A stretch of DNA of 64,000 nt, from positions 1 through 64,000 of the forward strand of contig JAGFBZ010002943.1 of assembly GCA_018398805.1 (NCBI GenBank), written 5' to 3'. Shown here piece after piece: positions 12,210 through 23,889 of this stretch (position 1 is the first letter of the stretch; each line of letters opens with the position of its first letter). This DNA is from Hirundichthys speculiger. Taxonomy: Eukaryota > Chordata > Actinopteri > Beloniformes > Exocoetidae. The position numbers and the translations under genes were made by a program. Under the pieces are notes generated by a model. That model was not told the DNA's origin. It did no database searches and saw only the letters and a program-made list of their open reading frames with translations.

Positions 12210-13636
12210 TAGGGCTGGGCAAGTTAACACATTAATTTATTAATGCTGATATTTATTTTATCGCGCATGTCGCTTACATGCTTTTGTTTTGAAAAGTCTG
12301 GTACTGGCTGCTGCGGAACCGGAAGAGGATTGGTGGAAAAACATGCGGAAAAGCGAAAACAGACATGGAGAGCAGTAAAAATCAGTGAACTTTACAGTTC
12401 AGGTAGCAACTCAGGTAGAAATATTAACAATTCTGTCTGAAAAATAAACTCTACACTGCAACAAAACTTTTAAACCCCTTAGTTGAAGACGACGGCGTCA
12501 TTCCTCCATGTTCCATCAGATCTGCTCCATGTGTTCACTGTCCTGCTGTTCTCTAGCTGGTTACTGCAGTGCAGCTCCATCTAGTGGCTCAGATGTGTAA
12601 TGACAACAGAAAGTCTGTTCCTCGATTATAAAACGACCTCCATTTTTGAGAATATGACTTCTAGATTAAAATATCGTCCTATATTTGGGCCAATACGGTA
12701 GTTTGATCAAGGACTGATTCAACAGCAGATGGGTGTCCTGCAACGCTGGAAATGATCATCAGTAGATTCTGAGCTAATCGTGATCTGAGGAGAAAAAGAC
12801 TGACGTCAGACGCAGAGCTGAAGAGGTTTTGGTTCATCTATTTATGAGCTGCATTTTCTTTCAGATCTCCACAATATTGCAAATATTATAGTCTGTGATT
12901 CCAGCGCCGCCATGATACCTGAACTGCTGCACAAAGACATTTCTGGGTCCGTAAACCGGACAATTAAATATTAAAAACAAATTCAGTCCCCTGGCCTGTT
13001 TTTTCATTTCGTATTTTTGATCCAAGTCTAAAATTGAAATATAAAAAATAAACAAATATTTTTTCATTTTTTTTTTGTGTTAGATTAAAATTAATGAAAA
13101 ACAAAATAAAATGTCACTTTTTAATTTTTAAAAATTTTGATTGACAAATGAAAATGGAAAGAATGAATGATACATGAATTGGTAAAGTTAGTGAACTTTA
13201 ACATGGACATTTTCATTTTAAAGTTCTCCCAGATGGAGGATTCAACAGAAACAAGGTTATTTGTAACAACTGACAAGTTGAACTCCCCGTTAAAAGTTTC
13301 TGCTGTTACCTCAGAAATGACCTGTTTTAATGTTCTGATTGTGCTGAGACACAATCATTTTGTTTCTAGACTTTTTTATTTTAATTTTCTATAAAAACAG
13401 GATGACATTAATGCCCTGGCAGTGGCAATAAGCTTTATTTTATTTTACATTTTTTAAGATAAGATTTTCACTAAATGTGTGTTACTGACAAGTGCTGATG
13501 TTAAAAGTGTTTGAACAACAAATGTTATGGCACTTTAGTTCATATGGCAGCAGAACATTTAAATAAAAGTGACCTTTACACTACTGTTGAATTCATTGTT
13601 TGATTTTGTGTATACAATGTGATTGATCGCGATTAA
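12210..13636 (+). mobile_element. Probable hAT-derived repeat
   Basis: It begins AGGGCTGGGCAAGTTAAC and ends near TGATTGATCGCGATTAA; both motifs mark the two ends of a hAT family common in fish. No transposase could be read. The right end runs directly into the 29-bp minisatellite, so the terminal inverted repeat there may be lost. Confidence 0.45.
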
Positions 13637-14519
13637 AGAGACTGAGGACAGAGAGCTGGTGGACCAGAGACTGAGGACAGAGAACTGGTGGACCAGAGAC
13701 TGAGGACAGAGAACTGTTGGACCAGGGACTGAGGACAGAACTGGTGGACCAGAGACTGAGGACAGAGAACTGGTGGACCAGGGACTGAGGACAGAGAGCT
13801 GGTGGACCAGAGACTGAGGACAGAGAACTGGTGGACCAGAGACTGAGGACAGAGAGCTGGTGGACCAGAGACTGAGGACAGAGAACTGGTGGACCAGAGA
13901 GACAGAGACTGAGGACTGAGGACAGAGAGCTGGGACCAGACTGAGGACAGAGAACTGGTGGACCAGAGACTGAGGACAGAGAACTGGTGGACCAGAGACT
14001 GAGGACAGAGAACTGGTGGACCAGAGACTGAGGACAGAGACTGGTGGACCAGAGACTGAGGACAGAGGACTGGTGGACCAGAGACTGAGGACAGAGAACT
14101 GGTGGACCAGAGACTGAGGACAGAGAACTGGTGGACCAGAGACTGAGGACAGAGGACTGGTGGACCAGAGACTGAGGACAGAGAACTGGTGGACCAGAGA
14201 CTGAGGATAGAGGACTGGTGGACCAGAGACTGAGGACAGAGGACTGGTGGACCAGAGACTGAGGACAGAGAACTGGTGGACCAGAGACTGAGGACAGAGG
14301 ACTGATGGACCAGAGACTGAGGACAGAGAACTGGTGGACCAGAGACTGAGGACAGAGGACTGGTGGACCAGAGACTGAGGACAGAGGACTGGTGGACCAG
14401 AGACTGAGGACAGAGAACTGGTGGACCAGAGACTGAGGACAGAGGACTGGTGGACCAGAGACTGAGGACAGAGGACTGGTGGACCAGAGACTGAGGACAG
14501 AGGACTGGTGGACCAGAGA
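13637..14519. repeat. 29-bp minisatellite
   Basis: About 30 units of CTGAGGACAGAGAACTGG plus TGGACCAGAGA. Units differ mainly at AGAACTGG, AGGACTGG and AGAGCTGG. A few are shortened by 2-3 bp, and one irregular insertion lies at about 13900-13935. The long minus-strand frame across it is only the translated repeat. Confidence 0.95.
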
Positions 14520-15484
14520 TGGACTGGAGATGATGATGATGCCGTTTATCAGAAGGATCAGAGCAGACTTCACCTCTGAAGGAACTTAGAAGATCTCTTA
14601 TACGTCTGTTGTAAACAGTTCAGTCCCATCTGCAGTCATCTGTTGGGGCAGCAGCATCAGAACCAGTGACAGTTTTTACATTTTTGGTGCATATTAAATG
14701 ACATTGTATAATGTTCCAGTTAGTTTGGCTCATGTTAACATAATGTTATTTGTTAGCCTCACCACAGGTCATGTGATAACGCTCAGTGCTGTCATTGGTC
14801 AACAACTGCTGGCCTTACTTTAACATGTTTCCGTGCTCCTTCACAACCCACCAGACTACAGAAACCCGTTTAGCTCACAGGCGCCGTACAGCCGGTATCT
14901 GGGTCGGCCCGAGCTCATAAACTACTAATGAACGACACTAGAATTTAGAGTTGAATTCTTTCTCACCAACAAACACAAGGACACGCGTCTCTCAGCCGTA
15001 TTACCAGTTTTATTCATATTCACCCTCATTTGGGCTTAAAAATACAGTCCAGGACTTATTCAGTAGGATCAAGTCAAAATGAAAGGACCTGATTGCTTTT
15101 ATCTCATTTATGTTCCTTCATCACTTTTGAAGAAAAAAAAAAAAAAAAACATTAAAATGTGCAGCCCCCCCCCCCCCCCCCCCATACTGAGAAATGTGAC
15201 TTTTTTGAATGGACTTCAGTGAACTAATTTAATGAAATTTGGAAGCTGACACTTTAAGATACCCATGTTTTTTTTTTTATGATTGTAATCATAATGGCCA
15301 GGAATTTCTTCTAAAAGAAAGTTGATCTCAATGATATGGTTGGATAAATGTTTAATCAAATAGACAAAAACAAAACAAAAAAAAAGCCAAGAGGTACATC
15401 CAGCACCTCAGCGGGAAAAGAAGAAGGAATTATCAAACAAATGGACAGGGTTTATTTATTGATTTATTTTCCTGGTCTGTGTGC
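14520..15484. other. Intergenic, homopolymer tracts only
   Basis: It contains an A-run (about 15129-15149) and a C-run (about 15166-15183), both prone to assembly error. No gene or element is recognisable. Confidence 0.45.
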
Positions 15485-15591
15485 GAGAGAGAGAGAGAGA
15501 CAGAGAGAGAGAGAGAGACAGAGAGAGCGAGAGAGTGAGAGTGAGAGAGAGAGAGACAGAGAGAGTAAGAGAGTGAGAGTGAGAGAGAGAC

Positions 15592-15668
<77 letters not shown>

Positions 15669-15701
15669 GAGAGAGAGAGAGTGAGAGAGAGAGCGAGAGA
15701 C

Positions 15702-15739
<38 letters not shown>

Positions 15740-15779
15740 GAGAGAGTGAGAGAGAGAGAGCGAGAGACAGAGTGAGAGA

Positions 15780-15813
<34 letters not shown>

Positions 15814-15814
15814 C

Positions 15815-15857
<43 letters not shown>

Positions 15858-15864
15858 GAAAGAC

Positions 15865-15954
<90 letters not shown>

Positions 15955-16079
15955 GAGGGCGAGAGAGAGACAGAGTGAGAGAGAGAGAGTGAGAGAGAGA
16001 GAGCGAGAGACAGAGTGAGAGAGAGAGAGAGACAGAGAGAGTGAGACAGAGTGAGAGAAAGAGAGAGAGAGAGAGAGAT
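15485..16079 (+). repeat. (GA)n microsatellite, ~595 bp
   Basis: Nearly pure GA dinucleotides on the plus strand, with periodic CAGAG, GTGAG and GCGAG interruptions. Serine/leucine-rich and arginine/glutamate-rich frames across it are translated repeat. Confidence 0.97.
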
Positions 16080-16289
16080 GGGACAGGTGACAGGTGGAGC
16101 TTCTGGTCCCAGCAGAGATCCTCTCCCAGCAGTCTTCTACCATCAGAAACACCATCCATTCCCAACCCTGTAACAGTAGTCACTGTAAAGACTATTTATT
16201 CATGTAAAGATCTGTTTTAAGAAAATAACTTCAGCAGCTGACGGAGCCTTTTGTACCTTTTTAGATCAATATGCAACAATAGTTTAGGG

Positions 16290-16514
16290 CAGAGGTCTTC
16301 AACCCTGGTCCTCCAGGCCCCCTATCCAGCAGGTTTTAGATGTTTCCTCTTCTTCTTCACACCGTGATTCAAGTGGCTGTGTCATCAACAGACTTGTGCA
16401 GACTTTGAGGACAACCTGATAACGACCATTAATTAAAATCAGGTGTGTTGGAGCTGGGAAACATCTAAAACCTGCTGGATAGGGTGCCTCGAGGACCAGG
16501 GTTGAAGACCTCTG
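16290..16514. mobile_element. Palindromic hAT-like MITE
   Basis: The left half (CAGAGGTCTTCAACCCTGG, then CAGCAGGTTTTAGATGTTTC) is mirrored by the right half, which ends CCAGGGTTGAAGACCTCTG, giving long inverted ends around a 100-bp core. Flanks share GTTTA (GTTTAGGG left, GTTTAATT right), a possible decayed 8-bp target duplication. Confidence 0.7.
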
Positions 16515-16769
16515 GTTTAATTAAATTAGAGCCATGTAATTTGTTAGATTTCATTCATTGGGAAAGTCTAGAAAGGTTTTGTTGATATGTTGTTGTGTTG
16601 AGCACTGCTCAGTTCCTAGGACAGCTGCTTTTACCTGATCTGTACGATACACCTGTCAGACCGGGACTGGGAAGAGTCTGCATTTCTCTTAGAAGAGATC
16701 AAACTTTAGTCATTATAAAAAGATCAAAGTTTTGAATTGGAAACTAAAAACCCCTCTGCTTCCACCATA

Positions 16770-16841
16770 CAGTGACATCATACCACACAGTGACATCATA
16801 CCACACAGTGACATCATACCACACAGTGACATCATACCACA
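16770..16841. repeat. 18-bp tandem repeat, 4 copies
   Basis: Four consecutive copies of CAGTGACATCATACCACA, essentially identical, so a recent expansion. Confidence 0.95.
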
Positions 16842-17442
16842 CTGACTCAGTTACCACAGTTACCACAAATAACTTCACCTCAGCATGAAATCCAGAAACT
16901 CTACTTTTTTTTAAGAAGACAATATAAAAAGCAGCAGGTCTCTTCTGGTAAAACAGTTCAACAAAGCAAACGGGTACTAAGTGAAAGAACGTGGTGTTAT
17001 AAGCTGCAGGAACATCTGGACCACAGCTGTGTGTCCTCTGAGACGACCATCTAGACAGAACATCACTAATTAACATGTCATGGAGCTTCACTTGGCTTTC
17101 ATCTAGCAAAAATAGTTGCACCATTTTTCACTTCTAAATGCATTAAATAAAATAAAATGTTTTAATTAAGCCAGCCTCTGAACACTGGAACTAATAATAT
17201 GTACTTCCGAACAAAGAGAAATGAGATTACACGAGTGAATTGTGATGTAATCCTGATTTAAGGTTCCACTATGTACAGCACAACTTCATTACATTCAAAT
17301 AAGTTCAAACAAGTTCCATGAAGAGTCTTTACTCCAATATTTATATTCTTCATGACACATTTGGTCCAGGCAAGCTGTATAACAACCAAAAAGAAAAAAA
17401 AAGTGTGGCCAGGGCCGAGCTCTCCGTCTACAGGTGGCGCTG

Positions 17443-17721
17443 TCAGAGCTCATCGTGGCGCAGCGGCTCCTGACCGGGCCGGATGAACACGCCCTCCATG
17501 GCGCGCCACCAGTTGTGCTGACTGGGAGAGCTCATACCATGAACCTCGTGCTGGCCACGGATCGGGTGGCCATATTGTTCTCCCGTAACGCTGAGGAAGA
17601 CGTCCGTGCCCACGTGCTTGAAGCGCACGGCCTCGTCGCGCTCCCAGTGGACGCCGTCGCACTGAACGGTCCACACGTCCAGGTCATCCCCCTCACCGTT
17701 CTCTCCGAACGCACTGACCTC
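17443..17721 (-). CDS. sdf2l1: sdf2l1 coding exon 3
   Basis: It starts after the acceptor CTTTCTTCCAG with EVSAFGENGEGDDLD, carries the third MIR repeat and ends RHDEL-stop at 17443. Length is 279 nt. A plus-strand frame at 17434-17766 is merely its antisense shadow. Confidence 0.96.
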   Translation of the reverse strand, partial: EVSAFGENGEGDDLDVWTVQCDGVHWERDEAVRFKHVGTDVFLSVTGEQYGHPIRGQHEVHGMSSPSQHNWWRAMEGVFIRPGQEPLRHDEL

Positions 17722-20700
17722 CTGGAAGAAAGATTTCATTACAACACACACACCAGATGTGTCTGATGCCTTCAGTAAAACACCGGATGCAAACAGGAAG
17801 TAGCCACATACGCTTCTTTTAGGGGTGTAACGGTACACAAAACTCTCGGTTCGGTACGTACCTCGGTTTTGAGGTCACGGTTCAGTTCATTTTCGGTACA
17901 GTAAGAAACATAAATGCAAAATATAAATGTGCTAGTTGTTTATAACACACTTTTGTGCTTTTTAACAATAGGAACATTAGCCTATACAAAGCTAGAATTC
18001 TGCTCAAAAATATAAATACAATATTCTGAAATGTAGATATTTTGAAAAACAAAATAAAAATAACATTGGCTCAGACTTTTGCTTAAAAAAATAATCCATC
18101 TGATGTGCAAAATTGAACAGTTGCAACACTGAACAGTTTCAAGTTGTTGGTCAGAATAAATAACATGAATAAGGCTCAGGGTGTTTCTTTAAAAACTAAT
18201 CTTTTTATTCTTTCATAAAGTCCCAGTATGATTTTCTGGCTAAACTGTGGACGAGAAGGTTATTGATATCCGGGCTCAATTACCTTTATCATGTGTTTGA
18301 AGCCAGCGTTCTCTACCACTGATTAGGGTGTTTGTGTGCACGCGTGTTGCCTCGCCTGTGTATGTGGTGACACGCGCCCAGTCCGCACACAGAAACTCGC
18401 GCTGGCTGTGCACTGAGCCCGGCAGAGAGAGAGGGAGAGAGAGAGAGAAGCGCGGCTCGCGAGGCAGACAGCAGCCAAGTGATGCTTCAAACCTAGCGGT
18501 TTGAGTGCGCGTGAGTCTCAAAATCACCAGAAAAAGTAGCTAGATTTGTCGCTAATCGCTTTTTACAAATTAAGTCGCTAGATATAGCAACAAAGTCGCT
18601 AAATTGGCAACGCTGACCGTGTGCGCACAACTGCGCATGTGCGGCTGCAACGCTCTGCTCCACAACATGCGGTCCTCTACTTAATATGTCCGTGTGGAAA
18701 CTCGTTCGGTACGCCCCCGTCCCGAACCGACCTACCTGTACCGAAACGGTTCAATACAAATACATGTACCGTTACACCCCTAGTTTCTTTACTAGTATTG
18801 TGGTTGTTTCAGAGCTTTGCATCCCCCCTTTACTGGAAAAAAAAAACAAAAAAAAGCATGCTAGCGAGTGAGCGCTAGGATGCGGTGGTGATGTGCGCTG
18901 CAGTCTGACCTGGTTGTTGGACAGGGGAGAGCTGAAGCGATGCGTGTGAAGGTTTCGGCCGGTCTTCATGTGTGTGATGCGGATGGCTTGGCCGCACCTG
19001 ATGGCCGATCCTCGCTGACACGGACGACTGGGCTTCCCGCGGATCTGCCAGTAACTGTTGGCGTCATCTGCGTTCTCCACTCCAGTTACAGACTGTTGTC
19101 CACTGCCTAAACCAGTGCACGCAGAAAAACACACACACACACACACACAATGGCCACGGTTACATTATGTTTTTTAGTAATTCCGAATTAAACTATTTTC
19201 CTTCGAGTTTACATGGAAATAGTAATTCTGAATTGAGGTTTACATGGAAAACACGTTTGATCGGCTTTATCCAATTCAGCCTAAGGTCTGGGGGTTGGGA
19301 AGGGTTCTGATTGGATGGGGGGGGCGGACGTCTTTACGTCTTTACGTCTACTGGAAGAAAACAAACTTAGCAACAACATTCCACTTATTTTTGACCTGGT
19401 GGCGTCTCTATCTGTGAAACCTCCTTCATTTAACCTGGCCGCTACAACTTTGAAAAGCTCACAAAGCCATCTGTTCTTTTCATCAAATCAAATCAAATCA
19501 AATCAAATCAAATCAAATCAAATCAAATCCTTTATTGTCACTGATCACATTGTTACCAACATTAACTGTGAAAATCAGTTTAGCAGCTCCACATGGCAGC
19601 GGGAGAGAAAAACAAGAAAACACAAAAGCACGATATCACAATAAACAATATAAAAACAATATAAAATATAAAATAAGTATTTACAAGGTATAAAAAAAGA
19701 AATGGCTATGATAAATAAAATGGGTATGATAAATACGGGTATCAGTGTTATTATTTACAGATTATTTATTATTTTAATTATTTCCAGTTCCTCCAAGCTA
19801 TTTATTAAATAAATCGTCTCTGCTCTTGAACACCGTTTACTGCGTGCTGCCATCTTGAAACTTTGTTTTGAAAACAAGCCCAGCGCGGAATATAAGCGTC
19901 ATCGCGACAGACGAGCAAGAGAACTAGCATGCGCAGAAAGACGGGAATTAATTTAAACAAGAATGAGTGTAAACATGACTGCGGAATGATTCTATTCAGA
20001 TTTAAATGTGATGAGTTGTTGTTTGCTTTTTTTTATTTCCTCAAAAAAGGTTTTAAAAACCTTTAAAAACCACCAGTACTTACATTGCTGACTAAGATGG
20101 AAATCTAAGTACATAAGGTTTGTTCTTTCATATCGATGGGGACAGTTTAGTCCTGTGGCTACTTTTTCTTCCAGGAAGAAGGCGTCCAGCTAAGATGATT
20201 CCAGCGGACCAGAATCTCCAGTGAGATCAATAAAAACCCACCATTAACAGCAAAAGGTTAGAAGACATGACTGGAAGCGGCCAACATCTCTGTTCAGGAG
20301 TCTCATACGGACACATCAGAGGGGCGTAGCAGAACAGAAACTAAATCTACTGGAACAATTCAGTGTTCTGATTAACTAAATGTTGACGTTTTCAGGAAGA
20401 ATACTCTGAACTGTGTATGGTGCAGAAAGGTCAAAGCAGTTAGACAGATCCTGCCTGGAGTCTTTCTGTGTGGAGGATGAATAAAGTTCATCTGATCTGA
20501 TGTTAACCTAAATGGTGATTCTAAATTTCCTGGGATGGACTGGCGACCTGTCCAGGGTGTCCCCGAGCACTGGGACGGGCTCCAGCAGACTTAAACCTTG
20601 AACAGGAACAAGTGGATGCAGATATCTAAAGATCAGATCAGAATTCATGCCTCATTCATACAGAAAATGATTTAATTCAAGGGGGTTCACATACTTTTTC

Positions 20701-23641
20701 TTGCCAAAACATTGTGAAATATCATGATCAAAAGCTTAAATTAATAAATGGCGTTATCATGATGATGACATAAGGAAGCTGGCTGTGAAATACTGGACGG
20801 GAAATTAGAAAGTACTACTGAATTGAAAATGTGTTTAAAATGCCTGGCCCCAGTTCAGTTGAGTAACCGCCACAAACCATCATTCTTGATCATTATTAAC
20901 TCAACATAACACCAGGCAACACGCTGGAAAGATCTACATTGATCTTTATTAATAATAGAACTGCTAATTGTGAACTACACAGAAGCAGAAGCTGTAACCA
21001 TCTAAAGCTCCAGTGTTCAGTGAAGCCTTCATTAAACTAAATGCTACTAAACAAAACTCATCTGGAATGACAGGAAATCTGCGCCTTGTGTTTGTAGCAT
21101 ATTCAGTTTTAAATCATTTGACTGTGGCTCAGTAAGATAAAGGCTGATTGACCCGTCAGCAGGAAACCATCCATGCAGAAAGAAAATGTGCTCTGTATCT
21201 CAGCTAAATTAGAGTTAGAAAGTTAGAAATAAGTGATGAAGATAGCCCAGCGTGAGACCTGTTTTAGTTTCAGTTTCAGACTGAAACTAACTGATGCATC
21301 AGTCTGGATCATCTTAAAGAGTTTGAACCCCATTCATTCAATGTGCAAATATAGTTAAAGCATACCTCACAATATAAACACATTTCTAAATGTTAACAAG
21401 TCTCCAGACTCAAATATTAAAGCATGCACTGAGAAATTAGAATTGTGTATTTCACTGCTTTGTGGAAAAAAAAAAAAAGCTGTGGCAGTCTTTTAACATA
21501 TGTAAGACATTTTAAAAATGTAACAGTTCTTAATGTCGGTGTTGCCTAAATATGGCAATATAGATCCTTTTAGTCTGTCATATTAATGACAAACACTGAG
21601 CTGATCATATTTATTCAATCTCCCACACACTAGATCGAGGATTAAACCACTAAAGACATTGTAGCTGATCGGTTCACTGTTATTTCTGAAAGTTTATACT
21701 GTATATGAGCTAGATTATTTAACCCTCCTGTTATGTTCGTTTCGGAGGAACAGCAATTATGTTCCCGGGTCAATTTGACCCAGGAAATGTTTGATCATCC
21801 AAAAGTATCTAAAAACTAAAAACTCCCAAATAAACACTGTTTATATCTCATTATTAACTCCATCACTAACTATTTAAATCAATATTTAGTGCATTGTTGT
21901 TCTTTACCTCTCACAGATCATGGTTCAATGGTAATTATTCACTTGTTTTCTTTTTTTAATTAATGTTAAAACATTTTTAGATGTGCATTGGAAAGACCGA
22001 TCTATAAAATACAATAGTTCAATCTAACATTGACTTTTTTTGTAATTATTCTATATTTTCAACTTTTCTTTTTGGGGTGATGTTGATAAATTAGCACAAG
22101 AAAACCTCATCTTCCGGATCAAATTGACCAGCTGAATTAAAATCAAAATCTACTGAATTTACAATGAAAGAAAACTGAAGAATTGTTTTTGAACCAGAAA
22201 GTAATAAAAATAAGAAAAATCAAACTAACAGATTAACAAAATGAACATGGTGTGTTCATATGTGTGTCTGTGAGTCTCCACTGCACACAAGTGACATGTC
22301 ATCATGTATTTATGTATTTACATGTATTTATTGTGACAATAAATACTACACAATGTGTAAAACCAGAAATCCATCCATCCATTATCCAACCCACTTATTC
22401 CTGTGCAGGGTCATGGAGGTCTGCTGGAGACAGAAGCTTAGACAGAAGATGTGCTCCTTGCAGAGCTTTGATGGGTTCTACTCTGGAAAGATCTCCTTCC
22501 AAATGACAAATGCGTTGTAGGCTGATCTATCAGTCATGTTATAAAAGATGACCAGCGGTCAGCTTTCAGTCATTCGTTTGGTGCTTTTAGACCCAATGAC
22601 TTTGTCTAAATGATTCACCCCTCACTTTGGTGGCATTGTAGGGATCATACTTGGTTTCTGATCTTCTCTTGAGCTGATTTCAGACTTTTTATGCAAAGTG
22701 CTCATGACATTTTGACATTTCCCTCCTTTTTGGGGCAGAAAGGCTCTTGGGCTGTGGTGTCTGTGAAGGCAGACATGGAGGACTCAGGGGTCCGGTTCTT
22801 GGTTACCAGCAGCTCAGCAGAGAGTTCACACTGGTTCTTTTGGACCGCTCCAACCATCGTGAGCTTTCTCTTTAGAAGTCCCTGACTCAAGTTGCAGCTT
22901 GTGAAAAAATTGTCACAGGTTATATTCTGCCTTCTGAGACCACATGTCATGTAAAGCACGACCCAAAGGAGAGGGCGTGAAACTGGGGAGAAATGGGGGT
23001 CACAGTTGCAAAGAAAAAAAAAAAAAAAAAAACTATTATATTAGATACTTATAACCCCTTTTAGTCTCCATTTTGGCTGCTGGGTCAAATTGACCCGAAC
23101 ATAATCTATGTAACATAAACGTGGAGAGGGGGGTTGCAAATATGTTACATGAACAATTTTTATTTTATATGTTGATTAGACTAATTAAGCCAAGCAGAAT
23201 ACGTTTTATCCTGAAAAAATACTTTAAACTATTTTTTTTTTTTTTTTTTTTATTTTCAAAACGGGTCAATTTGACCCGCAACATAATAGGAGGGTTAAAA
23301 ATAAATACACACACACACACATACACAATTCAAGACACAAGCCTCGGGGGGGAAATACGCTGCAGCTGGTTCACGGAAGAAAAACCGTGTTCTTTGGTTA
23401 GTTTGTTTTTATGAGCCGGTTATCCGGTAAACAGGTCTGTGACAGAAGTACAGGTATACTCACCTGAGCCGTACTTGACGTCGTGGGAGTGCAGGCGGAC
23501 GTTGTGTCTGGTGTTGAGCAGTTTGACCAGTGAGCCGCAGGTCACGTGGTTGAGGTCGGAGTCTCTTCCCTGACAGCTGCAGCAGAGCAGCAGGAGCAGC
23601 AGAGAGCCGACAAACCCGCGGAAAAAGTCAACCATCTCCAT
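17443..23641 (-). CDS. sdf2l1: Stromal cell-derived factor 2-like 1
   Basis: Soluble ER-lumen protein of the SDF2 family; the family binds the ERdj3 co-chaperone and limits aggregation of client proteins in the BiP system. Exons on the minus strand are 23641-23464, 19106-18910 and 17721-17443. All junctions are GT-AG and the 654 nt join in frame to 217 residues (human SDF2L1 is about 221). Residues 1-25 are a signal peptide with a leucine run. The MIR-repeat region follows, with NTRHNVRLHSHDVKYGSG and GEQYGHPIRGQHEVHGM. The protein ends RHDEL, an ER-retrieval signal. ADDANSYW, GDDLDVWTV and the HDEL end favour SDF2L1 over SDF2. No frame damage is seen. Intron 1 (4.4 kb) and intron 2 (1.2 kb) carry transposons. 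Confidence 0.96.
17820..18782 (+). mobile_element. Non-autonomous hAT in sdf2l1 intron 2
   Basis: The ends are TAGGGGTGTAACGGTAC and its inverted copy GTACCGTTACACCCCTA. Flanking 8-bp duplications are GCTTCTTT (17812-17819) and GTTTCTTT (18783-18790), matching at 7 of 8 positions. It has no transposase. An internal segment at about 18440-18615 (AAATCTAGCGAC-type repeats and AAACCTAGCGGTTTG) is shared in inverted orientation with 45640-46560. A fragment of the same left end recurs at 42992-43066. Confidence 0.85.
18910..19106 (-). CDS. sdf2l1: sdf2l1 coding exon 2
   Basis: It begins after TTTAG, completing the glycine codon of GSGSGQQSVTG, and ends SSPLSNNQ before a GTCAGA donor. It carries CGQAIRITHMKTGRNLHTH, the second MIR repeat. 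Length is 197 nt. Confidence 0.95.
19150..19985 (-). mobile_element. Harbinger-like MITE in sdf2l1 intron 1
   Basis: A relative of 45734-46444 in the opposite orientation. Both have GTTTACATG-type ends, AATTCCGAATTA repeats and a remnant frame (LFKVVAARLNEGGFTDRD) that resembles the Myb/SANT DNA-binding protein carried by PIF/Harbinger transposons. The family assignment rests on that remnant; no 3-bp TSD was confirmed. A LINE/SINE-type tail is nested at about 19480-19770. Confidence 0.55.
19480..19770 (-). mobile_element. Retroposon 3' end nested in MITE
   Basis: It starts with a (AATCA)n simple tail of about eight units, followed by TCCTTTATTGTCACTG and TGTGAAAATCAGTTTAGCAG. The same sequence lies in the other orientation at 49095-49252. 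The pentanucleotide tail identifies the 3' end of a target-primed retroposon. Comparison with the MITE at 45734-46444 shows it interrupts that element between GTTCTTTT and AATTATTTCC. Confidence 0.7.
19986..21718 (-). other. sdf2l1 intron 1, central part
   Basis: Mostly unassigned intron sequence. At about 20530-20640 a SINE-type 3' region is recognisable (GGGATGGACTGGCGACCTGT and GACGGGCTCCAGCAGAC), a conserved tail shared by many fish SINEs and LINEs. No other exon or element end was found. Confidence 0.5.
21723..23294 (-). mobile_element. piggyBac relic, internally deleted
   Basis: TTAA target sites flank the element (21719-21722 and 23295-23298). The terminal repeats are CCCTCCTGTTATGTT and, at the other end, the inverted CCCTCCTATTATGTT, followed by palindromic GGGTCAATTTGACCC boxes. 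On the minus strand, 22959-22702 encodes NITCDNFFTSCNLSQGLLKR and LTMVGAVQKNQCELSAELL, the piggyBac transposase core. A degraded YDPYNATK segment follows at about 22640. The rest of the transposase is missing and stops interrupt the frame, so it cannot be autonomous. Length 1.57 kb. Confidence 0.9.
22369..22420 (-). mobile_element. SINE/LINE tail fragment
   Basis: ATCCATCCATCCATTATCCA followed by CTTATTCCTGTGCAGGGTC is the inverted 3' end of a widespread fish retroposon, here nested in the piggyBac relic. Confidence 0.55.
23464..23641 (-). CDS. sdf2l1: sdf2l1 coding exon 1
   Basis: It encodes the start Met, a leucine-rich signal peptide ending near CSCQG and the beginning of the first MIR repeat. 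The donor is G/GTGAGT at 23463-23464, phase 1. The start MEMVDFF gives a normal-length signal peptide; Met3 is an in-frame alternative. Confidence 0.95.
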
Positions 23642-23800
23642 CTTCGTGCCTCTGTTCTCATGACAGCCGGACGACGCAGGAGCAACTCACTGTTCAGCAT
23701 CGCTTCCGCTCTCGACCAATCACCGCATGACAAGTCCTAAAACACGGAAGTAGCTGTCGACATTCGATTGGCCAGTGAACGGCCACGCCCCTCCGCGACA
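23642..23800 (-). promoter_or_regulatory. sdf2l1 5' flank / promoter
   Basis: The 160 bp upstream of the start codon hold CCAAT-type elements (CCAATC at about 23717, ATTGG at about 23766) and a GC-box-like CCACGCCCC (about 23781). That fits a GC-rich, constitutive plus inducible promoter. No canonical ER-stress element (CCAAT-N9-CCACG) was found, although this family is known to be induced by ER stress. Confidence 0.45.
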
Positions 23801-23889
23801 AACCGGAAGAGTGAAGCTGATATTTGTAAGGACCGGGTGGACAATAAATTGATTAGATCCTTATTTAAAACGGAAGGTTTTAAATATGG

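Noticed and set aside
13593..14573. 326-codon Ser/Leu/Pro-rich minus-strand frame
   Set aside because: It is a translation of the 29-bp minisatellite (period 29 nt, so three unit-shifted peptides recur) with no domain or conserved flank.
15433..16183. Ser-Leu and Arg-Glu repeat proteins
   Set aside because: They are GA-dinucleotide microsatellite frames.
17434..17766. Plus-strand 110-codon frame
   Set aside because: It is antisense to sdf2l1 exon 3, whose minus-strand reading is unambiguous.
23642..23800. ER-stress response element upstream of sdf2l1
   Set aside because: CCAAT and CCACG words exist but not with the CCAAT-N9-CCACG or ATTGG-N-CCACG arrangement; the closest pair has the wrong order and an 11-base spacing.
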